IMG/VR virus record: IMGVR_UViG_3300032265_002598
Location: 124,001-188,000 of that record
DNA: 64,000 nucleotides
Direction: 5' to 3' (one strand)
DNA from: a virus
Below the pieces are notes generated by a model. It was not told the DNA's origin. It did no database searches and saw only the letters and a program-made list of their open reading frames with translations. The translations under genes and the position numbers were made by a program. Below, one piece after another: positions 52,080 to 59,701 of this stretch. Numbering within the stretch: position 1 is the first letter of the stretch; the number at the start of each line of letters is the position of its first letter.

Positions 52080-53009
52080 TTAGAGTACAGGTCTAATGAT
52101 ACCATAGCCCTCATATTTCTTTATTCCTGTATAATTCTGCTGATGCAGTTTCATGGCTTTTTTAGCAAAAACCGCCACATAATCGTCAGATGATTTTAGC
52201 ATATTCTCAAGCATAGCAAATTTAATTTTTTTAGCAAACGATAAAAATAAAGCAGCACAGCCTACCGCAAATGGTGTTGCCATACTAGTTCCAGACATAG
52301 AAGCATAGGTATTCCCAGGTACAGCACTAATAATATCTGCTCCCGGTGCCAAGAAGTCAAGTTCTTCTCCACAGCAACTAAATGAACAAATATTCAATCT
52401 CTCATCTACTGCACCAACGCTAATTGTATTATTATATTTTGCTGGATACTGAATTCCTGATTCTATACCACTGTTTCCTGCTGCACAAAAAATTATTACA
52501 TTTTTGTATTTAGCATATTCTATAGCTTTTTCTATCTGAATAGCAGGATACTCTGAACCAAGAGACATAGTGATTAAATCTGCTTCGTGGTCAGCAGCCC
52601 ACACAATAGCTTCAGCGACATTTTTATTAATACCTGACCCATCGGCCCCAAGTGCTTTAATAGGCATGATCTTGGCTTGCGGAGCGACTCCTACCATGCC
52701 CACTCCATTGTTAACAGCAGCTATCGTACCAGCAACGTGAGTACCGTGACCATTATCATCTTGTGGTGGTTGATCTGGATCAATAAAATTATATCCATCT
52801 ACAATATTATCTTTAATATCTTCATGATTTAAATCGCACCCAGTATCTATTACTGCTACAGTAACACCCTCTCCTTGAGAATGTCTCCATTGTTGAGGAA
52901 TGGAGAATTTATCAATGGGCCAACTATGAAACTGACTAGAACCTACCGACAAACCATAAATATCTTTTCTTGTGTGAGGTAAAAGCTTACATTGTTTCTT
53001 TTTTAACAT
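52080..53009 (-). CDS. Subtilisin-like serine protease (S8), intracellular type
   Basis: A 309-residue protease with a complete triad: Asp in VAVIDTGCDLNHEDI near 55, His in NGHGTHVAGTIAAV near 88, Ser in SMSGTSMATPFAVGC near 239; oxyanion Asn in FCAAGNSGIESG. There is no signal peptide, and the N-terminus (LLPHTRKDIYGLSVGSSQF) resembles Bacillus intracellular subtilisins. It may act on host proteins. It follows the trypsin-like gene by two bases. Confidence 0.93.
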   Translation of the reverse strand: MLKKKQCKLLPHTRKDIYGLSVGSSQFHSWPIDKFSIPQQWRHSQGEGVTVAVIDTGCDLNHEDIKDNIVDGYNFIDPDQPPQDDNGHGTHVAGTIAAVNNGVGMVGVAPQAKIMPIKALGADGSGINKNVAEAIVWAADHEADLITMSLGSEYPAIQIEKAIEYAKYKNVIIFCAAGNSGIESGIQYPAKYNNTISVGAVDERLNICSFSCCGEELDFLAPGADIISAVPGNTYASMSGTSMATPFAVGCAALFLSFAKKIKFAMLENMLKSSDDYVAVFAKKAMKLHQQNYTGIKKYEGYGIIRPVL

Positions 53010-53011
53010 AA

Positions 53012-53752
53012 TTATTTCTTAATAATGTTTCTAATCCATGGAATATACATACTAATTCTTGTATGACAACTTTCATCACCGTATGTTGAGTCTGGTTTAC
53101 CATCATACCCCAATACTGAAGAATTTATACCAGCAAGTTTTCCATCTATAAAAAGACCGCCACCACTATCTCCACTACAAATTAAATATTCAAGTTCTGT
53201 GATTTTTTGGCTGGGTTTGGAAGCATTACAGACTAAAGTTCCTCTTTCTATTTTTGTAATATAGTTAGATCCAGCTCTTTTTTTACCATCAAAAATATTT
53301 ACTCCAGTATTGAAATTTCCAGTAAGTCCAACACCAGCAATAGCAGCTATTTTTCCAACTTCATCTGAATCCTCATATAACTCTGGATAAGGAGACATAT
53401 CTACTTGTTCTGAGATGTGACCTACTGCTATATCATAATATCCAAAAATATTGTCACTATATTTTTCATGACAAATAATAGAATCTAAATTGTATTTTTT
53501 ATCATCAACAATTATTTGATGATCTTTCATATTTTTTACAACATGAGCTGCTGTTATTATCCAATTATTATCTACTATTACAGCAGAACCCGCTGCTTGT
53601 CCATTACCATCATAGCAAACAATTTTAACAGTATGTTTAAATTTAGATCCATATTCTATATATTTAGAGTCTTCAACATTGGGATCAATTGTCCCAGCGA
53701 AAGAATTTGAAAGAAATAAAAAAACACCCAGAAGAAAAATTAAGCTTTTCAT
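53012..53752 (-). CDS. Exported trypsin-like serine protease (S1)
   Basis: A 246-residue chymotrypsin-fold protease. Signal peptide: MKSLIFLLGVFLFLSNSFAG. Triad: His in NWIITAAHVVKN near 69, Asp in YYDIAVGHI near 106, Ser in CSGDSGGGLFIDG near 195. The 'TAAHV' and 'GDSGG' motifs are intact, so it should be active outside the cytoplasm. Its role in host lysis or in entry is unknown. Encoded in tandem with a cytoplasmic subtilisin. Confidence 0.92.
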   Translation of the reverse strand: MKSLIFLLGVFLFLSNSFAGTIDPNVEDSKYIEYGSKFKHTVKIVCYDGNGQAAGSAVIVDNNWIITAAHVVKNMKDHQIIVDDKKYNLDSIICHEKYSDNIFGYYDIAVGHISEQVDMSPYPELYEDSDEVGKIAAIAGVGLTGNFNTGVNIFDGKKRAGSNYITKIERGTLVCNASKPSQKITELEYLICSGDSGGGLFIDGKLAGINSSVLGYDGKPDSTYGDESCHTRISMYIPWIRNIIKK

Positions 53753-53779
53753 GGGTCATTCCTTTGACGGATATGTAAA

Positions 53780-54085
53780 CTAAGGTCTATTTTTAACCTT
53801 ATTTAAATACACCGAACAATCTTCTATGACCGATTTATTATAACTCTTAAAGTTCATTAAATGACCAAATAGAAAGTGGCATGGGTCTGCACACAAAGTC
53901 ACAAGATTTGAAGGATCAAGTTCTAGCTCTGGACTAATATGAACTGGGGTTTTATGATGAACTTCTAATTTTTTATCTCTACCACAAGCAATACAATATG
54001 GATTTTCTTTTAAGTGTTGTTTTCTTACATTACTCCATTTTGGAGATCGTACTGCAAACCTAATTTTATTCAGGAAATTAAACAT
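53780..54085 (-). CDS. HNH endonuclease
   Basis: A 101-residue HNH nuclease: ENPYCIACGRDKKLEVHHKT has the first zinc Cys pair and catalytic His, PSNLVTLCADPCHFLFGHLM has the Asn and second Cys/His set. The ATG at 54085 overlaps the stop of the actin-like gene (TAATG), with AAAGG seven bases upstream; an earlier start is unlikely. Could act as a homing or packaging-associated nuclease. Confidence 0.85.
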   Translation of the reverse strand: MFNFLNKIRFAVRSPKWSNVRKQHLKENPYCIACGRDKKLEVHHKTPVHISPELELDPSNLVTLCADPCHFLFGHLMNFKSYNKSVIEDCSVYLNKVKNRP

Positions 54086-55086
54086 TATAATACCTTTGCA
54101 GCAATTAAACATCCTTTAGCAACAGCGTGTAAGGGGTCTGCCGCATGTCTGACTTCTTTAATTTGCAACGGAAATCCATTTTCTTCTAATTTTTTAGCAA
54201 ACTCCTTAATATATCCGTTAGCTTGAGAAGTACCACCGGCTACCACAATAACCAAAGGATTTTTAAATTTTGGTAATGATTTATGGTTTAATAAAGCATG
54301 GGCTAATTGTTTTGTAGTATAGTCTATTAGTCTCTCATAATAAGCTGACACAGCACCTAAAACTGGATTATCATTAGGTTCACCAATCGTAAAACCCCCA
54401 GCCTCTTTCTCTGCCTGCACAACACTATCTGGTTCTCCTGTAGCAACAGAACTCATGCGATCAATCCAGTCTCCACTTTTGGTTGTGCTGAATACTACAG
54501 TAGGTTCGCCATTTAACATAACACAAACATTTGTCATACCAGCCCCACAACTAACAGCAATACCAGTATAATCCTCAACTTCTAATTCAGCATAACAAAG
54601 AGCCTCTGCTTCATTAATAGCTTTAGCGCTATATCCACATTCAGCTAGAATAGTTTTGACTACATCTTCATGGTATCCGACATCAAAATCTTCATCTTCT
54701 TGATCTACTGGTTGAGCAGGGACGCAGAATACTAACTTTTCATTTTCTTCTTTAGCTTTACCCGCTACTTCTTTCAAGATAAAAGCCAATATTTTTTTGG
54801 CATCTTTTTCTTTGGCAGATACTACGCCTTTATACATTGGTCTTTTAGCAGTATCATTTCTTTCTATAGCTTTTTCAATAGCATCTTTACCTAATAGGAT
54901 AAATGATCCATCAGTATCTTTAATAAAAACTTTTCCTGCTAATCCTTTCTCTATCATCTTTGTAGCAACTGGTGTGGTTGGTTTGATAACATAAAAAGCA
55001 TCTCTAAAATCTTTATAAACAATACTATTTTTATTTTCTTTTGATAATACTATGTAACTTGTACCAACGTCTAATCCAGCTGCCAT
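54085..55086 (-). CDS. Actin-like ATPase (ParM/MreB/Hsp70 superfamily)
   Basis: A 333-residue actin-fold ATPase. Phosphate-1 loop GLDVGTSYIVLS (4-15), connect-1 INEAEALCYAELE, phosphate-2 GIAVSCGAGMTNVCVML near 175, adenosine motif LVIVVAGGTSQANGY near 285. It lacks DnaK's substrate domain and resembles filament-forming plasmid or phage actins. It may position DNA or a phage compartment. A single-TM protein is encoded four bases upstream and no clear ParR-like adaptor was seen. Confidence 0.87.
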   Translation of the reverse strand: MAAGLDVGTSYIVLSKENKNSIVYKDFRDAFYVIKPTTPVATKMIEKGLAGKVFIKDTDGSFILLGKDAIEKAIERNDTAKRPMYKGVVSAKEKDAKKILAFILKEVAGKAKEENEKLVFCVPAQPVDQEDEDFDVGYHEDVVKTILAECGYSAKAINEAEALCYAELEVEDYTGIAVSCGAGMTNVCVMLNGEPTVVFSTTKSGDWIDRMSSVATGEPDSVVQAEKEAGGFTIGEPNDNPVLGAVSAYYERLIDYTTKQLAHALLNHKSLPKFKNPLVIVVAGGTSQANGYIKEFAKKLEENGFPLQIKEVRHAADPLHAVAKGCLIAAKVL

Positions 55087-55089
55087 ATT

Positions 55090-55422
55090 TCACCTCTTCA
55101 TATTTTTAAGTTTATTTATTGAAGTACTTATATCTTCTTCAGATTGATTGATTTCTCCCAAAGATTCGTACTTCTTTTCCATTCCAGATGTCTTAATATC
55201 AACCACATATTTAGTATCATCAATAGACACAACCGTTTTATCTTTTTTCGTTTCTTGAAAAAAACTTGTTGGTTTACTATTAATAACAGTATTACATACA
55301 CCAGCATTAGATTGCTTACCAACAAAATAGCCGATTAAAAACAAACACACCCCTAAGATTAGGAGTGTGCTTGAGAAGAAAATAATAGTGGGTAAGTTTA
55401 TTGATACTGATATTTCATTCAT
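55090..55422 (-). CDS. Single-TM protein beside the actin-like ATPase
   Basis: A 110-residue protein: one TM (TIIFFSSTLLILGVCLFLIG near 11-30) followed by Gly (YFVGKQSNAG) and a soluble polar tail with an acidic helical end (YESLGEINQSEEDISTSINK). It could anchor a partner of the actin-like ATPase to the membrane, inferred from adjacency. Starts within the RuvB stop region (8-base overlap). Confidence 0.65.
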   Translation of the reverse strand: MNEISVSINLPTIIFFSSTLLILGVCLFLIGYFVGKQSNAGVCNTVINSKPTSFFQETKKDKTVVSIDDTKYVVDIKTSGMEKKYESLGEINQSEEDISTSINKLKNMKR

Positions 55423-56332
55423 GTTTATATGAGCCTATCACTCTTCCCTTTTGGGTTCTTACAGCAAAACCTTTTCGTACTAGATATGGTTCTATGCTAT
55501 TCTCAATAGTGTCCATAGCAATTCCAGTTAAAGCTGAAATACTCTTTAGGCCCAATCCAGCACCTTTAGAATTAGCAAGCACCTTTAAATACATCTTATC
55601 ATACACATCCAAACCGTCCTTATCAATGCCCTGACTATTAAAGATTTCATCCACACTCATCTTCTTCTCTGTATAATACGCACTACAATTCTTATACCAT
55701 TGTAGTCTACCATTCAGAATTCTAGGAGTTCCCTTGCTTCTTTTAGCAATTTCTAGCAAATCTTCATCACTAATATGTAAACCTAGTTTGTTAGCGTTCA
55801 ATCCTGCTAGTTTAGCTAGATCAATTTCATTATAGAAAGACAAATGTTCTTTAATTTGAAATCTGTCATAAAATGGCTGACTTAAAGATCCACCACTAGT
55901 TGTTGCTCCAACCAAAGTAAATACTGGCAACTCAATAGTCTCTGGCTTTTCTTTGTCTTGTTCATCTTTAACAGTAATATTTAGAACAAAATCTTCCATA
56001 ACAGGATATAGAAATTCTTCGACAATTTTTGGTAGACGATGGATTTCATCAATAAATAAAACAGAATGCTTTTCCATTCCCATAATATAGGGCAAAATAT
56101 TTTTGATACCACGAACAGTGGCAGCATTGATGGTATATAGGTTGACTCCCATCTCAGTAGCTATAGCACTGGCTATTGTAGTCTTTCCTAGCCCCGGTGG
56201 GCCGTCTATTAAAAGATGAGGCATCACACCACCAGAATTTTTACAACCAGCAACCACGATGTTTAACCGTGTAATCACTTCTGACTGTCCAATAATTTCA
56301 CTAAATCGCGTGGGACGAATTGCATTAGCCAT
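55415..56332 (-). CDS. ruvB: RuvB-like Holliday-junction branch-migration ATPase
   Basis: A 305-residue AAA+ motor. N-terminal IRPTRFSEIIGQSEVITRLN, Walker A DGPPGLGKTTIASAI near 43-57, Walker B SVLFIDEIHRLPKI, sensor I/Arg finger LVGATTSGGSLSQPFYDRF, sensor II GTPRILNGRLQW, and a winged helix with GLGLKSISALTG and KGFAVRTQKGRVIG reproduce bacterial RuvB. ATG at 56332 follows GGAG by five bases. It would drive branch migration during phage recombination, with the adjacent RuvA-domain-III-like protein. Confidence 0.94.
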   Translation of the reverse strand: MANAIRPTRFSEIIGQSEVITRLNIVVAGCKNSGGVMPHLLIDGPPGLGKTTIASAIATEMGVNLYTINAATVRGIKNILPYIMGMEKHSVLFIDEIHRLPKIVEEFLYPVMEDFVLNITVKDEQDKEKPETIELPVFTLVGATTSGGSLSQPFYDRFQIKEHLSFYNEIDLAKLAGLNANKLGLHISDEDLLEIAKRSKGTPRILNGRLQWYKNCSAYYTEKKMSVDEIFNSQGIDKDGLDVYDKMYLKVLANSKGAGLGLKSISALTGIAMDTIENSIEPYLVRKGFAVRTQKGRVIGSYKHE

Positions 56333-56738
56333 TTTTTTCTCCAAAGTTTTTTAAAGCCTGTTTGATTAAATCAACGCAAATATAAGTAGGTGTTCTGTCA
56401 AAGGTTGAGACTATTAGTTTCTCAGCTTCACTAATATCAAAACCATATCCAAGTAAAATTGTACAAGATTGTGTTAAAAGATCTAAAGGAATAGTTTCTT
56501 TCTTTTCCTCCGTTTCTGCTGCTAAAGATGACTTCTTTTGAGTCTGACTATAGATAATCTCATTTTTTTCTACTAGTTTTACCCTAAGTATCTCATTGCA
56601 GTCGCAGACTATTCTATATCCTTTTGTCTGTGCCTCTTTCATGGAAATCCAATGGTCTGAAGAACATTTAGGACATCTATATTTTAGATGAACATCTTGA
56701 TCAATCGGTCTCAGGCGTTTCTGTTTGATTGTTGGCAT
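56325..56738 (-). CDS. Zinc ribbon plus RuvA domain III-like protein
   Basis: A 137-residue protein. Residues 16-55 hold a zinc ribbon (YRCPKCSSDHWISM and IVCDCNEIL). After a charged linker, residues 83-135 (DLLTQSCTILLGYGFDISEA, then IKQALKNF) match the pattern of RuvA domain III ('a..aL..LGY...eA...v......s.e.lir.AL'), the small UBA-like part that binds RuvB. RuvA's DNA-binding domains I and II are missing, so the zinc ribbon may replace them. It overlaps ruvB. Confidence 0.75.
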   Translation of the reverse strand: MPTIKQKRLRPIDQDVHLKYRCPKCSSDHWISMKEAQTKGYRIVCDCNEILRVKLVEKNEIIYSQTQKKSSLAAETEEKKETIPLDLLTQSCTILLGYGFDISEAEKLIVSTFDRTPTYICVDLIKQALKNFGEKNG

Positions 56739-57135
56739 CTTCTTTTACCCAAAAAATGAAATCGTTTTTTTCACTGTCGTATCCACTATCCAAAACCCCC
56801 TTGTTAACCAAGGTATTCAAAATATTGCTGACCATTCTTCCGTTCAAATCTTCTATAATCTCTCCTAAAATTTTATCAGTAAGTGAGTATCGAATTTCTT
56901 TACTTTTTTTATTGATTTGTTTTCTAGCATGATTCTTAATGATAACAGATGCTTCCTCATGACTTAGAGTAATATCCATCTCTTCTATTTCTTCTTTACT
57001 CATTATTGATAAAGAAGCTGTCAAAGAATCTGCTGCTACTTCATTAACTTGTCCAAATAAATTAAAAACCAAAGCTCTTGAATGGTCAACAAATTCTTCA
57101 AAATTACTTATAAAAAACCATTTTTCATTCTTCAT
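56701..57135 (-). CDS. Unknown helical protein
   Basis: A 144-residue helical protein (FEEFVDHSRALVFNLFGQVN, then MSKEEIEEMDITLSHEEASV). Mixed charge and no Cys. A segment KIRYSLTDKILGEIIEDLNG could be a winged-helix-like region but this is weak. Encoded upstream of, and overlapping, the Zn-ribbon/RuvA-like gene by 38 bases. Confidence 0.6.
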   Translation of the reverse strand: MKNEKWFFISNFEEFVDHSRALVFNLFGQVNEVAADSLTASLSIMSKEEIEEMDITLSHEEASVIIKNHARKQINKKSKEIRYSLTDKILGEIIEDLNGRMVSNILNTLVNKGVLDSGYDSEKNDFIFWVKEDANNQTETPETD

Positions 57136-57371
57136 TATACTAATGTTTCACCCTCGTACTTGGGGATTGTTGTCCATTCCAGTTTAGCAGAAAAAGCTGT
57201 TTTGTAAACCACTACTGTTCTATCGGTTTTCTTGTCTTTCTCCATTACCTTTAGAGGAATTCTTCTATCTTGATTAACAGAATTTTCTATAAAGAGAATA
57301 GTGTCCGACATTGTATCACAGACTTTACTTACAGTTTTATCATTAAAATATATCTCAAAATATGTGGTCAT
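57135..57371 (-). CDS. Unknown small protein
   Basis: A 78-residue beta-rich protein (MTTYFEIYFNDKTVSKVCDT, then RTVVVYKTAFSAKLEWTTIP). No family recognised. Shares a single base with both neighbours (stop/start overlaps), so it is in the same operon. Confidence 0.6.
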   Translation of the reverse strand: MTTYFEIYFNDKTVSKVCDTMSDTILFIENSVNQDRRIPLKVMEKDKKTDRTVVVYKTAFSAKLEWTTIPKYEGETLV

Positions 57372-57622
57372 TATTTTTTATTAATCTCCGTTTGACAATT
57401 GTTGTGTTTGTCCACGAAAGTTCTTTCAAATCCTAGCTCCGCTAAAATTGGCATCTTATAAAAAGTAATAGTAAATCTTACATTATTATCATCATCTGTC
57501 ATTTTTGTCCATTCTACTCTTTGTGCTTTGCTCATATGAGTTGCTAGATCATATGCAACAAAAGGAGTTTCAGTCAATGAACTGAAGAACATAGCCACAT
57601 ACAATAGTGCTGCTGGTAACAT
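57371..57622 (-). CDS. Small protein with N-terminal hydrophobic segment
   Basis: An 83-residue protein starting MLPAALLYVAMFFSSLTETP, with a hydrophobic N-terminus like a signal peptide or anchor, then a beta-rich tail (VRFTITFYKMPILAELGF). AGAGGAC upstream of the ATG. Function unknown. It resembles its downstream neighbour in the late F(S/I)AKL-like segment, hinting at paralogy. Confidence 0.62.
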   Translation of the reverse strand: MLPAALLYVAMFFSSLTETPFVAYDLATHMSKAQRVEWTKMTDDDNNVRFTITFYKMPILAELGFERTFVDKHNNCQTEINKK

Positions 57623-57631
57623 CCTTGTCCT

Positions 57632-58048
57632 CTAATTAAGTATGTCGAACATACCCATATAATAGTTTGGTTGCGAAAGAAAATGAACCGCGTGTGATAC
57701 TAAGTGATTTCTATACGCCACATCTAAATTGTTATGTATAAAGTATTTGGTTTTATAGACTGGTTCTTTATAATGATTGTTCCCCAAAAACAGGGAGTTT
57801 TTAAAGTTCCCTGATTTGGAGAAGTAATCATTCACAGGTAACGAACCTTTATCGAATCCATGTCCAATATACCAGACATTAGAAGGATATTCAACTATGT
57901 CATTTAAAGCTTCGTATAGCATTTTACCCCAAGCATCCCATGCACTAGGATCAAACTTGAAATAGTTTTTATGCTGACTCTCTAAATTGTCCTGACTACT
58001 ATCTTCATAGTCATCATCGTAGTTGTAATCTTCGTCTTGTTGTCCCAT
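57632..58048 (-). CDS. Unknown acidic-N-terminus protein
   Basis: A 138-residue protein. The first 25 residues are acidic and Tyr-rich (DEDYNYDDDYEDSSQD), the rest is aromatic (SAWDAWGKMLYEALNDIVEY, then YIGHGFDKGSLPVN). No family known. Starts eight bases after the upstream gene. Confidence 0.6.
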   Translation of the reverse strand: MGQQDEDYNYDDDYEDSSQDNLESQHKNYFKFDPSAWDAWGKMLYEALNDIVEYPSNVWYIGHGFDKGSLPVNDYFSKSGNFKNSLFLGNNHYKEPVYKTKYFIHNNLDVAYRNHLVSHAVHFLSQPNYYMGMFDILN

Positions 58049-58055
58049 AAAATTC

Positions 58056-58334
58056 TCAATTTTCTATATTAGACCATCTTGATCCAGTAGTGGCAATTAC
58101 ATTTGTTCTTGTTGGTTTTCTTCCTCTTCTTGCTCCTTTAAATCCTAATCGACGTATAACATGACACATAGTTTGATATCCGTTATAGAATTTAATGCCT
58201 CTAAAACCATTGTTTTTTATGTGTTCATATACATCGAAAGAACAATTGTATTTCTTCATCAGTTCAACAAATTCTTGTTTTGCTGATTCATCATCAAGCA
58301 ACATCTGCGTTAATTTATTAGTATGTCTACCCAT
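58056..58334 (-). CDS. Small basic protein, possible DNA-binding
   Basis: A 92-residue protein with a helical N-terminus (LLDDESAKQEFVELMKKYNC) and a basic C-terminal part (RLGFKGARRGRKPTRTNVIA) that includes an AT-hook-like GRKP core. This suggests DNA binding. AAGGAG sits eight bases before the ATG. A 37-base inverted repeat lies just upstream. Confidence 0.6.
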   Translation of the reverse strand: MGRHTNKLTQMLLDDESAKQEFVELMKKYNCSFDVYEHIKNNGFRGIKFYNGYQTMCHVIRRLGFKGARRGRKPTRTNVIATTGSRWSNIEN

Positions 58335-58355
58335 TTGTTTTCTCCTTATGTGGTT

Positions 58356-58392
58356 GTGTCAAAGGGTATGGAGTCTCCAATACCCCTGACAC
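58356..58392 (-). promoter_or_regulatory. 37-base inverted repeat, possible terminator or operator
   Basis: Minus strand GTGTCA-GGGGTATTGG, five-base loop AGACT, CCATACCC-TT-TGACAC: outer 6-bp and inner 8-bp stems with one bulge. It lies eight bases after the primase stop and 22 bases before the next ATG. There is only a short T stretch, so attenuation or protein binding is as likely as termination. Confidence 0.5.
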
Positions 58393-58399
58393 TAAACCC

Positions 58400-59533
58400 T
58401 CACCCGATACAAAACTTGTCACTAATTTGAGAAGCAAGGTCTTTAGCAGAGTTGGACAAGAATCTATTGTTGCTAAAGTAAAGCGGCGTTGAGACTTGAT
58501 TAAGGAACTCCACGACCGTTTTTAAAAGCTTGGTCTGCTGACCGTCCAGACTCATATCTTCGTCCTCTACGGGCATCCTATCGTCTACCAGAGCATCCTC
58601 ATCTTGGATGGGTTGAACTGGCATTGGATCGCCATAAGCCTTTTGAAAAACTGTACTCTTAGTATAACCATAAACATCCTTATAGGATTCTGTACTATTG
58701 TTATAGTTCTCAGGATTTGAAACTCTCATTTGATTAAGAATTTCTGTGGCAACATTTACTGACACTGGAACTCCCGTAATGTCAGACTTCTTATAAGCCT
58801 TAGCATATTCCTTAAACCACTCATCGCTAGTCTTATTAGCAATAATATTGACCACAGCAGAAACACCATCAAGAGCCTGCTTCAGTTGCTCAATATTTAC
58901 TGGATTGCCAGTTGATCCTGACAAAATACTAGTAAAGTAAGGTTGCTTACCCTCCCAACCTTTTCTCCACCAAGTATAAGGAATACGATAAATCTGATTA
59001 ATCTTAATAGCTCTGGCATCACCACCAAAATGATTTACCAGTTTCTTTTGAATACCGCTCCAATAAGTCTTATGAGGACTATTGGTATTTTGATTTAGAA
59101 TCCAATAGCACTGATAGCCATTACGAGTATCAACAACCCAGCTTGGTTTTACTGGAAAGTTATTGATCTTATTTAAGAACTCCCGCTTCTTTTGCATAAC
59201 AATGCTAGGCTTTAAATAGCTACCCTGCTCATCTCGTCCAGCGTCCATATCAACAAAACAAGCACGAACCCTGCTAATAGCATATTGCTTACGTCCACCA
59301 TTAACATAGAAGTAAGCATCAGCACCTTGACTATCGTTTGCAATAGCAACAGTAGTAAGATTGTCCGTATGGTTCATGCTACTGATCTTCTTACGAGGAT
59401 CGCCATTGTAGCAAAAAATCTGTTGACTACCCAAAGACTCAAAAAACTTATTCCTCAAAGTAATTTGATCTCTTGTTCCAATAGCACTATGAGTCTTATC
59501 GAACGGATTAAAAGCCAAAGTATCACTAAACAT
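58400..59533 (-). CDS. RepB-type (AEP) primase
   Basis: A 377-residue archaeo-eukaryotic primase-like protein. VRACFVDMDAGRDEQG near residues 90-105 holds the metal-binding DxD, PSWVVDTRNGYQCYWILN the strand-loop of the active site, and INQIYRIPYTWWRKG the later conserved Arg block of RepB-type primases. The C-terminal ~100 residues are acidic and unrelated. ATG at 59533 follows AAAAGG by seven bases; the TTG at 59551 is less likely. It could prime phage replication independent of the DnaG-type enzyme. Confidence 0.8.
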   Translation of the reverse strand: MFSDTLAFNPFDKTHSAIGTRDQITLRNKFFESLGSQQIFCYNGDPRKKISSMNHTDNLTTVAIANDSQGADAYFYVNGGRKQYAISRVRACFVDMDAGRDEQGSYLKPSIVMQKKREFLNKINNFPVKPSWVVDTRNGYQCYWILNQNTNSPHKTYWSGIQKKLVNHFGGDARAIKINQIYRIPYTWWRKGWEGKQPYFTSILSGSTGNPVNIEQLKQALDGVSAVVNIIANKTSDEWFKEYAKAYKKSDITGVPVSVNVATEILNQMRVSNPENYNNSTESYKDVYGYTKSTVFQKAYGDPMPVQPIQDEDALVDDRMPVEDEDMSLDGQQTKLLKTVVEFLNQVSTPLYFSNNRFLSNSAKDLASQISDKFCIG

Positions 59534-59612
59534 TTGTTTTCCTTTTTCCAACTTCCTATCTACAATTTTGATATTGGGACAGTAAACACTACCATCAAAA
59601 GCAATATCTTAA

Positions 59613-59694
59613 AAGATGGTAACGGAATCGAACCGTTATTGTACGATAGCAGAAACTATATAGGTGCTACCTTACAAGTTACCAAACACCACCT
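59613..59694 (-). ncRNA. tRNA-like element with degenerate anticodon arm
   Basis: On the minus strand AGGTGGT and ACCATCT pair as a 7-bp acceptor stem (one G-T), and AACGG-TTCGATT-CCGTT is a perfect T arm with canonical loop directly before the 3' acceptor strand; length is 82. The middle is not canonical: position 8 is G, a 3-bp D stem (GGT/ACC) is possible, and the putative anticodon arm ATAG-TTTCTG-CTAT has only 4 bp and a 6-base loop (TCT, for Arg AGA codons, if one base is missing). It may be a decayed tRNA-Arg or a tRNA-mimic. Confidence 0.5.
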
Positions 59695-59701
59695 TGACTA
59701 T

